NCBI GenBank assembly: GCA_020086605.1
Contig: JACBWW010000071.1
Location: forward strand, 1,526,218-1,590,217
Reading direction: 5' to 3'
DNA from: Lanius collurio
Lineage: Eukaryota > Chordata > Aves > Passeriformes > Laniidae
Length of the DNA stretch: 64,000 nucleotides
Below the pieces are notes generated by a model. The model made no database searches, had not been told where the DNA came from, and saw nothing but the letters and a program-made list of their open reading frames with translations. The position numbers and the translations under genes were made by a program. Shown here in pieces: positions 24,301 through 36,300 of this stretch (its first letter is position 1; every line of letters starts with the position of its first letter).

Positions 24301-27300
24301 TTTGATTTTACCACTAATTGTGTTGCACGTTACCGAACTGAAATGAATCAAATCAAAATGCTTTTCCTGGAGCATTAGATAAAGCAGGCAAGGGTTCTGG
24401 GTAATGAGCAGATGCTGCTAATGCAGGGACAGGAGAGGCCTTGCCAGGACTCCATCTGCTCCATGCTTGCCTGCCTTTGGCTGGGAGCCACAGCTTTTGG
24501 GAAACAGCAGTCTCCTTTAGCCACCCCTCTCCCCCCTGCGCTCTGGAGTTTCATGGTTTGACTTGGAAACAATGTGCAGCAACAGGAGAACAGAACTTTT
24601 TCCTGCTGGCCTTTAAATGCCACGGCCACCCTGGTGTAGCCACAGCAGGGGACACGGTCCTGCTGCCCTGCTTGTACCCCCTCAGGCCCCCTGTGAGGAG
24701 CTGGTGGCCCTTCACAAGCTGCAGTCTCTCCATGGAGCAGGGGAAGGTGGTTGCTGCAGGGATCAGAAGTGCTCCTGCCTGCTGCAGGAGGGGAATTCTG
24801 GCAGCAGCGCTGCTTTTTGGGGCTGGAATTCTGTGGGCTTGTCCTTTCTGATGCCCCTAAAGCTGTCTGGGGGTGTTGTCCCTTCTGTACCCTCTTTGCA
24901 GAGTGATGGGTTTGGTGCCTTCCCCTGAGGGCTCCAAGAGGGTGGGAACATTCCAGGCTGGCTGGAGTGAAGGAAGAAGTGTTACAAGGACCTGCAGGAG
25001 CTGGGCTGTTTGGTGGCTGTGGGTGCAAAGCTCTTGGTTTGGGTGGGTGGAGTGTGGTTTCCCATCCCAACCATCCTATTCCCCATGCTGGGAATGAAAT
25101 AGGATCTGTGGTTTCTCTGAGGGACTGCCCAGGGATGGTATCGTGGTGGAGGTAAAATCTGGGAGCATTTGGTGGGAACTGGTGTGGTAATGGTAGTGTG
25201 AAGGTAAGGCTCTTACCACTGAGGTGGCATCTCTCACTGCTTTGTACCCTCAGTACCTGCTGGAAGTAAAAATTAAATGTAAAATGTTGGTTAATGGACG
25301 TGAAGCATCTGCTAAGGTTAAATTGACTCCTCTGAAAAGAAATGTTTTTAGGGAAAACTCGGAATTCACAATAAGAAGTTTTGATACTCCAGGCTGTTGC
25401 TCATTTCCATCCATGCTTTTCTTATACTGCTTGTACTTCTTAGAGATATGATATAGCTGAAATTATAAATAAATTAATGTTCCCACTTTGGAGTAAAAAA
25501 AAAAACACCTGTAAAGAGCCATAGAATCACTGAGTAGCCTGAGTTGAAGGGACCCACATGGATCATCAAGTCCAAGAGTTTTCAAAAGGTAAATAAGAGT
25601 TTTACTTTGTTCAAATCAATGTAGAAGTGGCAAGACCACAACTCTGAAACAGGATAAACATGGTGGAGATGATTTGAATTCAGCAGCTTCTGGCCCTCCC
25701 ACACAGTTGTGGTTAGAAGCTGAAATGAATGAGCATGAAAACCACGAGCACGTTTGGATTCTGTGCTCCAGCACAGACAAAATTCTGGTTCTTTAAATTT
25801 ATTTTTCAGATAATGCACGTGTAAATTGCTTTACATCTTTTCCAAAGCTGGCAGCAGCCCCCAGCTGACAGCAAATGCTGGTTTGAACACAGAAGAGCTG
25901 ATGCAATGGGTCTGAGCTGGGATCTTCCACACCCAGATCCAGCCCTCCCATCCCAACCTCCTGGAGCAGACAGCTCAGGTGGGCAGTGCCCTGTGCTGTG
26001 CCCAGCTCAGGAGGGGTTCAGACAGGCTCTGTGATGCTGCCAGGCACAGCCAGGATAATATTTACAAATGAGATTTAGCACTGTTTGCCTCTGTGTTTGT
26101 GCTGCCTTTCCCTGACGGAGGATTAGGGGATTTTACAGGAAAAGAGATAGTTGGTTTTGTTTAATTTTGTAGCAAATGCAGAGAGAAACCTGAGGGGAAA
26201 ATAGATGTAACAGCTGCTTTTGCAGGATGCCTTTTGTGCCCCCAGCCCTGCTGATGGAGGCAGAGGAGCCTCCAGTCCCCACCTTTGACACAGCAAGAGC
26301 TGTGCAAGGCTCGCTGGTGCTGCCGAAATTTGGGGATCAGTCAGGATCAGCACTGAGGCACAACAGGCTCCTGCTCAATGCCTTCTCCAAGTACCTTCCA
26401 ACCTGGAGGGAATTGCAATCCCTGGACCTTTCATCAGCCACAATTCAAACATACATTGGGTTGGGAGTTGAATTTTCTGTCTGTTCTGGGGCAGAGTGGA
26501 TGAACAAGGCTGGTGCAGTGATTGTCACATCGAGTGTCAGCATTACACCAGCAGCAGCAGCTTCTTGCCCTTGTTTTCTTGAGCCAGGATGATTTTCCAG
26601 CTTGCTCATAATTCTAAATAATTTTGGGGAGTTATTGTTGGAGTTCAGTTGGAATAATCACAATTATGGCGCAGATTTTAGCATACTGTGAAAGCGCTGC
26701 TTATAATTTTGATTTAATGACCTTCTAACACTTCCAAGATTTCAGTATTCGAGATAAAAAAAAAAAGATAACGTATGGTTGCAACCTTAACTTCACCTTA
26801 GCAGAGGAATTGCTGTGGAAATGAGGCACTGGACAGGGCTGGAGGCAGGAAGACAGACTGTGGAGAGCAGTGATCTCATCTGCACTGCTAAATCTTAGCC
26901 TGATTTTTTTTATGCTGCCACACTAATAACCTGAACTGGAATGGTGGGGGATTTTTTGCTCTTAGCCAAACATGATTGACTGTTGCAAAGACTTGCACGC
27001 CCATAAATACCTTTTGCTGTTTCTGCAGTGAAATGCAGAATTTTCTGAGCAGCACTTTTAGCCCTCGGAGCAGCTTTACCTGTTTATAAATCCAGTGGAG
27101 TGTTTGCTTTTTCTGTTTTCCTTCTGTCACAATCCTTGTGGATCCCTTCCAGCTCAGGATCTTCTCTGAACTCTCCTTGTTACTCTTTACTTCATGCTCC
27201 TTCATTACATGTGAATTTGGGACCTTACAAGTCACTTTTTTTTTTCTTATATTACCAGGAATGTATTGCCCATATCATGTATCAGATGTTTCACACAGTG

Positions 27301-30300
27301 TTTGCCTGGTTAAAACCTTTTATTTTGGACAGATTTTGCTGTCAAACATCTGGTTAAAAACAAAAAAAAGTACCTGTCTTGAAGCAGTTTTATTATTGCA
27401 TTTTATTATTTCACTGTCACCTCTTTGTCATGTTTGAGATGCAGCAGTAATAATGATAATTGTAATAGTAATACTACTACTACTAGTAATAATAATAATA
27501 ATAATTAGTGACTTGTGCCCAAAGCTGGAGAGCAGAACCCTGAGCTCTGGGTTTCCCGGTTTCTCCTGTGGTCAGAATGGTTTTTTTTATTTTCCAGAGC
27601 TCTCATCCATTCAGACACTGTTAAACCTTTGAAATGCTCAGCACAGAGATGTGTAAACAAAAGGCCTTACTGAAAACAAATCAGCTTCCCTTTTTCCCCT
27701 TCATGAACTTTCTTTAACTGGGATAAACGTCCTACTGAAGAAAAATCAAAAATCCTCCTGCTTGGAGGAGCCTGGCAGCCAAATCCCTGGTGTGACACAC
27801 AAGTCCAGTTCTAACCCCCATGTTCTGCTGTCACTGTCACTGATGGGGTTTTTCTGCCTGCTTCAAGCATCTCTCTCTTGGCCATCCCTTTGTTTCAGGG
27901 AAGAGGAGCCTCGGCCCAGCCCCGGTGTCGGGTGGAGGGGATGGAGCCTGTGCTGCCCATTTGGATTTGTTAACTGATTTTAAGCTGAGTGTGTGCAACC
28001 AGTCTGTTTTGCAAACCCAGTTCAGTATTTACCTTTCAAGCAATTAACATAATTACCATTATGCTAAGAAGTAATTTTGGGAAGTTCTGCTCTGAGCCCT
28101 TACGGCTCCGTCGGGACAGTTTTAGTCGGGACTTATCTTTTTGATGGAAGCCTAATTGCAGTTTTGGCTTTGTGTAAACAAACAGAGGCGGCTAATTGTT
28201 TAGGCAAATAGCAGATTAATTTAAATATTCATCCCTAATAAAACAAAAATGGTCCCCATTATGGTACTCATTCCCATGGTGAGGAATATAAATATTCAGT
28301 GGGAGTGCCATTAGACAGGGATCTTAAGGATTATCTGCATTATTTCACATGGGTAGCACTTTCCAGATACCAAATAATCTTTACAAAAGCTAACATAAAT
28401 CAATTTAAACTCATTTAGCTACCATTTCACTATGTGCAGTTTCATTACCACACTCTTGCTTCACCTCCTCTGGGACTGGGGAGGAGTGTTTGCAAACTGG
28501 CAGCGGTGCCCATCCACAGCTGTCTGTCAGGGCTTTTATGTCTCCTTCTGAAGGAAGAGCTGCCATTAATCATTTCATCATTAACGTGCTCCACTGCAAG
28601 GGAGGCTTCTCCAGCCCTGCCTGTCACGTTGGAAGATTGCTTCTCCTTAATTCGGTGCAAAGGTGGCCCAGAAGGCTCCAGTTCCCTTCTGTTCCCTCTG
28701 ATTGCCTCAGGTTGCTCTTACTCCGATTATGATGCTTTTAAAAGGAGAACTGGGGAGCCAGGATGGTAAAAATGCAATTACAAATATGTTGTCTTTTGAC
28801 TTTCACTCCTTTATTCTTTAGGATTTGTATTCTTTAGCTTTTCTCTGTGGTCACAAGGGACAGTGCCCAGGGAAGGGCTGGAGCTGGGCCAGGGCAGGCT
28901 CAGAATGGAGATCAGGAAAGGTCCTTCCCCCAGAGGGTGCTGGCACTGCCCAGGCTCCCCAGGGAATGGGCACGGCCCCGAGGCTGCCAGAGCTCCAGGA
29001 GCGTTTGGGCAGCGCTGCCAGGGATGCCCAGGGTGGGGGTGTTGGGGTGTCTGGGCAGGGCCAGGGGCTGGGCTGGGTGGTCCCTGTGGGTCCCTTCCAG
29101 CTCAGGATTCTGTGAATCACACATCAAAGTGACTTAAAATCTGAGTGTGGGTTCTTCCTCACTGGTTTTTGGGGTAATTGAGGGCCTCTCTATAATAGAA
29201 CAAAAGTTCGGGTGTCTGTTTACATCTGATCTCCAAACATGGAAATGTGAGAGAAGTCGAAGAGTCTTCCTCAAGGGAGGTTTTAATATTATTGGAAAGT
29301 CAAAAATTAGGAATTAGGTACAGAGCAATAGAGCTTGGAATCACAGAATCAGATGAGTTTGGGTAGGAAGGGACCTCAAAGCCCATCCAGTGCCACCCCT
29401 GCCATGGCAGGGACACCTCCCACTGTCCCAGGCTGCTCCCAGCCCCAATGTCCAGCCTGGCCTTGGGCACTGCCAGGGATCCAGGGGCAGCCACAGCTGC
29501 TCTGGGCACCCTGTGCCAGGGCCTGCCCACCCTCCCAGGGAACAATCCCTTCTCAATATCCCATCTGTGCATCTCCTCCTTCACCTTCAGCCCAGAGCAT
29601 GTGAATTTTCCTCAGAACCTGTTCCGTGGCCAGAGGAACCACAGCATCCTGAAGTTCAGATTTCCCACCCTCATCTCTTCCCTGTCTTCTCCCTTTTATC
29701 CACCAGATTGATTTGCAGCTGTTTGAAAGTTGTGTCAAAGCCTGAGCTAACCCCCAGTGCTGTTTTCCAGGGACTGTGAGTGTTTGGAGCCTGCTGTTGG
29801 GGCAGGAGCCAATCCATCACTTCCAGCACAACCAGTGCATCCAGGCCTTAGCACTGGCCCCGGGTGGCACCGCGGTGGCCACGGCGTCCGGCTTCGAGGT
29901 CAAGGTGGAGAGCCCCGATGACAAAGGATTCTGGCAAACCTTAGGAACATTTGAAATCCAGAAATTGGTGAGTCTCCAGGCTACTCTGCTTCCTTCCAGG
30001 AGCTCCTGCTCCGCTGATTATTTTTGGTAGGGTTAAGATGGATCTTATGGAAGTCTTACAGCCTGAACTGGCTGAGGGCGTTGTCAGCTCGAGGCTCTGA
30101 CTTTGGAGCAGGTTAAGGCATGATGAGCCATCCTTCCCTGAAGAGCAAGGGTGAAATGCTGGCTTAAACGAGGAGTGAAAATGAACACAAGTCCATATGG
30201 TGCAGGAGGTTGGCTGGGTTTAATTTTTTTTTCTGTTTTTTTTGTCAACAGTAAACTAAGTTGGCTCATTTTGTAAATCAGTTTTCTCGCATGGAATTGG

Positions 30301-33300
30301 AGCTGAAGCTCCAGGTCTCATTCCAGATCCACACTATCTGATTAATTCTGAGGCAGGATATTGCAGGCAGCCTAATAGTGTCACTTGTGAAGCTGTAACT
30401 ACTCGTGCAGCTTCTTTAGGTTGCACCTTCTGTCACTGAAGTTTTGAGAGTTGTAATTAAAACTCATTCTCTGAAGTTTTATTTTGTCTCAGAGTATCAA
30501 CATTTGTTTGAAAGGGGAAGGGAAGTGTGTAGGAATAATTGAGTCTTGCAGCCTCTCTCCTGTAGGAAGAAGCTGTGCAGTTAAAGGGTGTGAAGTGATT
30601 TAAACCACTCCTGATTAATCCTCCCTCCAAAGCGAAGTCAGTACTTAAAATATTGGGTATTTTGTTAATTTAAGAGATTTTCCAGTAAAAGCACCACCCA
30701 CTCCATTGTAGTTGGATCCATTTAACTTGTGTGTTGTGACAGGTCCATTTGCCCCATGGGACAGACACTCAGGACCCCACACTCTCTTTCAAGGCTGGGT
30801 TAGAAATCAGCTGTTTAGGAGTTTAAACCCTTCCCTTGGGGAAACTTTCCAGCCCTGTCTTCACTGAAATGGGAAGAGCACCATCCTTGTGCTCTTGGGA
30901 CGGAGGATTGGGGTCTGACATTTGGGCTGTCCTAGAGCTGTGATGCCTCTGTTAATTTAGGGTGTATTTACATGATTGCACAATAAACATCAGTTATATC
31001 AATGTGTTTCCTCTTCTGGAGCACCTTATTCACATTCCAGCCATGATATTTGCTTTGTGTGCTTTAACCTTAAGGCTTTCTGTCCTTCAGGATGAAGCCA
31101 TTGGGTCTTGCTCCTTTCTTTGAGGTGACATTTTGGGGTGTTTAATTGTAATGTGCTCTGATCAGCTGGGTTTTTTATGGGCTTGTTCTAAAGACTGTGA
31201 GCTGAATTTCATCCTAGGAGCTAAACTTGCAAAAGTTCAGAAATAAGCTTGGAGTATACTTGGTCTTTGTGTGGAAGGAATCCATAACTGAGGTGACTCA
31301 GGACCCACATGAGTAGTTGGTTCAGTTCAGCATGTGGCAGTAGTGATGCAAAAGAATCTTTGACTGTATTAAAAATAAAAAGTTTGCTCTTTTTAGGTCA
31401 ACTTCCTTAATCTGGTTCCAGATGTCCCGGGGAGCCCAGTGGCAGTGGCAGCTGCAGAGGACATTGTCTATCTCCTGAAAGCAGAAGATCCTGGCAAAGT
31501 TCTCCACTCTGTCTATGGTCAGCCTGTCACCTGCCTCGATGTGTCTGCTCACGAAGCGGCCTTTGGCATCAAAACCTTTGGCTGGTTATTGAATGAGCCC
31601 AACCAGGTATTGTAATTGGTTTTTGATAAGAGTTTTATACCTTTGTAATGAAGGAAAAAAGAGTTTGTGCTGAGGGCTTCTTTCCCCACTCTCAAGCTTT
31701 TGACAAGAGAGAGAAGACAGTTTAATGCAATAATCTGGTGCTTCTTTGTGTCCTTCTGTGGGCTGAAGTGAGGGATTCTTGTTCAGCCAGCTGAGTTCAC
31801 TTTGCAACCTCTGCTCCTCAGCAAGGCCCAACTCAGTTTATGCTGCATCAGTGGCATCAGGGGAATTCATCTCAAAAAAACCACCTAAAAACCCAATAAA
31901 CAACCCAAAAGCCCAAAGCATTCCTGAGCCTTTCTGGTGAGGGCATCCTGAGCAGTGTCAGGCACACGAACCCCCTTAGGAGGAGGATGCTTTTTGTGTT
32001 GTGTGCTCGAGTATTTGCCCAAGCTGTGAAGAGAGCTGTTTCCAGATGCCTTGGGAAGAGTTCCTGTCCCTTTCCTGTGTCTTGCCTCCCTTTTCCACTC
32101 CCTTTGCATTCTGTTTTTGTGTTACACTTCAGGCCATCTGCAGTGAGGGAAGGAGGGTGCTTCAGGCAGGTGGAGAAGGAAGCAGGAGGGCAGCACCCAG
32201 ATGAAAGGAGCTGTGCTCTGCAGTGGGAAAACTCAGGATTTTCCTTGGCAAGTGAATAGAAAGGGAAAGCTTTATTTAGGACTTCCTCTGTTAGGAACAA
32301 ACGTGTCCAGCTCATCTCATTCCCCTTAAAATTCCTGTTCACCATGAATACCTCGGGGGTTGCAAGCTGTGCTGTCTTTATTAATTCCTTTGCTGCCCTA
32401 ATCCAGCTCTTTACCCTCCAGAGGTGGGAGGTCAGGAGGTAAAATTGCCTCATTTGTGGACATTACCCCAGTGATCACTTTGGTGCTTCCTAAAGGAACA
32501 GAGAAACCTCCCCAGGCCCTGAGTGCCGCTCAGCAAAGCCGGACATCTTTCCTAAATTAGTCCTGAGCTGCCCGGCTCTTGCTGGCAGATTGTATTAAGC
32601 CTGGTGCATCCTAATCAGGGAGATGGGCCCAGACGGCCCGGGGGGGTGTGACAAGGACACTGCCTTGGCACTGCTGCTCCAGCTGACATCACGCCGGAAA
32701 TTAATTACTAATGTCTATTATGATAATTACCGGCCTCGCGCAGACGTGAAGGGACTTTGCAGCGGCTGATTACGCTGGGCACACGGTGACAATCTGTCTT
32801 TGGGAGAGCTCTCCCTCCTGGAAATGCAATCCTGGAGGATTCCAGCCCCCTTGGCTGCTGCCTGTGTTTCTCCCCAGTTTGGGGTTTTTCTTTGTTTTCC
32901 TCTGGGTTGTTATTTTTCTTCTCGCTATCCCTGCCTAGTAACCTGCTTCCCGATGAAAACACTCAGGGAAACCATCTTTTCCCTCCCTCTCTCTTTTTTT
33001 AATCATTCTCTAATTTTAGCCACGTTTGACAGCAGGGCTAAGATCTGAGGCATAAATTTTGTGGGAACTTTTATGTTGGAGAGGAAGAAAACATCAAATC
33101 CGTGGCCTAGACTTGGCTCCTGTCAGATGAGAGACACCCGTGCAGGATGGAGGGGAAAACAGAAATGCTCCATCCCCAGAAGTTCAGCTTGCACTTTAGT
33201 AGCACCAGACAACCCAAATATGATGCTGTTTCTTGAAAGTTCTTCTGCTTTAGTGTTCCTGGAGCTCTTTTTTTAAGTGAAGCTGTGAAAGATTTCGTTG

Positions 33301-36300
33301 TTTCAGCTCTGTTAACTCAACATAAAATACATTATTTCCCTTCAATTCCAAATTCTGAGATCTGTGTTCCCATCTAGGCTTGTCTAGGGCTAATTAAATA
33401 GCCCAGATAATGACCCACAGGGGAAATCCTCATTCCCAGGGCATCCAGGGGACATTCCTTGAGGGATGATGTCAGGCCAGTGACACATCCCCCGTGTCAG
33501 GCAGTTGGGAGCCCCGTGATCACAGAGCTGCTGCAGCACCAGCACCAAGGCTGGGCAGTCACCTGTTGGAATTTGGGGTTTAAACACCATGGGGGAGATT
33601 AAATCCACAGATTGGCTTTGGTCCTCTCTGTGTCAGGATCTAAACCTCGTAAGGAGGCAGCAGGATAAATGTTAGGCTTGACTTCATCTGATTTCTGATG
33701 CAATCTGGACGTGGCTGAAGCTTTTCTCGTAGCTGGTGCCTTTATAACCTTCCCTGAATCTGCTGTCAGGTAAGTCTGGGTTCCTACTGTAGTTCACATG
33801 AGCTTTGTGGTTACTTGTATGAAATTTAGAGGTGTTTATTCTCCTGACATGGGAGGAAAAACCCTCAAACACAACTTTCTCCTGTGTTTCAAATTCTGCT
33901 CAAAATTTTTAACATACTCAGCAGTTCTTGTGGGGGTGTAAGATAATGAACAAAGGCAGATTTGGAGGTTTTTCCACCAAAGCAGCTTCATGCAGCATGC
34001 ATGAGTATTTTCATTACAGCTATTATCAGGCACTGTTCAGCTGTGGGTTTGGTTGCTTTGTGCAGACATGGACCTGGTTCCAGGACTGGTGGATGAGGAA
34101 GAGAGGAGGGGAGGGATGATTTAAACTCCAGCTCAGAGGCAGAGGGCTGTGGATGTGTTGAGATCAGCTCTCCTGGGTGCTGCTTGTCAATGCTGTTGCT
34201 TTTGCAGCTCTTTGGAGCTGCTGGTTGGCTTGTACTTGATGAGAGGTGTTCAAGCTCACCTGGCTCCTCTCAGCAGCTGTGAAACACTGTCTGGGTTTGC
34301 TCCTGGATTTGGTGTTTCCATGGAATCCTTCAGCTGCTTGGAAGTGTGAGTGCATCCAGTGGAATTAACCACTGTTGTGAACTGATAGTGAGTGAAAACA
34401 AATTTTAAATCATGGAATAGTTGGGGTGGGAAGGGACGTTAAAGCCCATCCAGTCCCACCCCTGCCATGGGCAGGGACACCTCCCACTGTGCCAGGCTGC
34501 TCCCAGCCCCAATGTCCAACCTGGCCTTGGGCACTGCCAGGGATCCAGGGGCAGCCACAGCTTCTCTGGGCAGCAGTAAATAATCCTTTAAATTGAGTTT
34601 CATACTTTACAGGAGGTTTTGGGTGATACATTTAGGTCATAGCTTCTTTACAGAAGCTTTAACATCTTTCTTGCACCTTATTTTAACTAAAATCCTTCTA
34701 ACTGAGAAGCTGCATTGTCTTTCCTGATGCCAAATGTCTCCAGTTCTCACGGAGTTCCAGACACTTCCATTTTTTTAATTGTAGTTTTGCTTGTTTAAAA
34801 AATGTGGGTTTTTTCACTTATTTTAACCCCTGTGACCATTGTAAATAGCCCAGTTTTCAATGAGTTCATCTTTATGGACTCTTGTTTTCATACCAGTAGA
34901 AGAGCAGGGCTTACTTGTGCCTGAACAGATGGAACTGGCCCAAATGTCTCTCTTTGAGGAGCTGCAGGGTGTTAGCAGATCTTTGGAGGTGTTGAAAGGT
35001 GTTTTCAATACCTTTTTCTTTATAAACTCTTGGTACCACATCAGAGAGGTAAAACTCTCTGAGGAGCTGAGCTGTGTTGGCCACTACAAGAAAAAGAGAC
35101 CAGCAGAGAGTCCAGAACTTCTCCTTGTCTAAATTTTGCATGATTTATTGATCAAAGAAATGACCAGGAATAATTCTGCAAGTTGAAATAAATAAATGAA
35201 TAAAAAAACCTAACTAAATAATAAATCAGCAAATCCCTTTCTATTGGCTGACATTAAGGACATTTCTGCTTTTTTCCCTTGTTGGTACAGTAGTTAGGAG
35301 TGCCTCAAAATTGGCACGGCAGCCTAGGTAGGTGCCTCGGGTTTGGAAAATACAGCTGCTAGGATGTGCCATGAATATTCCAGGTGATGAAACCAAGGGA
35401 GTTAATTCAGTTTTTAAGGTTCAACTTGCCTCCCTTCTCCACAGGAGGTTTTCCTGAGGTCAGGGAAATCCTGTCCCTGGGCTGGAGGGATTTTTTGAGT
35501 GCGGGGGTGGTTCGGTGGGTAAACACGACATCCTCCCCACGGGCCCTGGAGCTCTTAGCCCAGGCTTCAGCCACGAGTCAAAAGAGCCTGGTGACCCCAT
35601 TCCAGGTCCTAGCAGACATCTGCCCACATCCCAGCCCATCCCAGGCTGGCAGAGCCCCGGGGGCTGGCAGTGCCCAGGGCTGCAGGTGCGTTGGCAGCGC
35701 CGGCACAATGCTTGGCTCCCCTTCTTGCCACCAGCCTGGAGCCTCACTCTGTAACTCCAGGCAGAGGGAAACTTCAAAGGGAAAAGCAAACTCCACTGGT
35801 CTTTAGCTCTGTGTGTGACTTGTGCAGCAGGTGTTGGATGGGGAGGAGTGGGGAGCTGCTTTTCCTGCTGGGTTTGCCGGGAGCTGTGCGGGCTCTGCTG
35901 GGTTTGGGTTTTCAGGCGTCGCCCGGCGCGTGTGTGTGCCAGGGCAAAGTCACCTTTCAGATGGCATGAAAGTCAATTTTCCACGTGCTCAGAGAAGGGC
36001 TTGTGTTCCCAGCTCCCCACAATGACTTATATCTGGCAAGAACTTGCAAAATAGTCTCTCTGGCTGATTGTCAAAAATTACATCATATTGGAGTAAACTG
36101 CTTTTAAATCAAACATCCATTATTCATGGATATTAACTGCTTATTTATTTATTTATTTATTTTTTTAAACTGGCTGTTTCGTGTTTGATTTACTCTTTTT
36201 CTTCCTCTCTGATTGTCTGTCTGTCTCCCTCAGCTGCTCCTTTTAAATCTTAGCTCATCTTGAAATTTATGGAGCCAGAACACTTATCTGTGTGCACAAG

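Larger units (their letters stand above)
22225..29770 (+). other. FBXW8: FBXW8 intron 5
   Basis: 7.5 kb. It holds CR1 pieces at 25517-25575, 27127-27170, 28850-29122 and 29341-29564, a trinucleotide repeat at 27446-27507, and an AT-rich segment dense in TAAT motifs at 28020-28440. A GC-richer part (23.7-25.1 kb) contains long open frames without protein similarity. Confidence 0.8.

Noticed and set aside
24375..25070. 231-codon minus-strand frame in FBXW8 intron 5
   Set aside because: Pro/Ser-rich with no motif, in a locally GC-rich stretch. There is no splice or promoter support, and overlapping frames exist on the plus strand.
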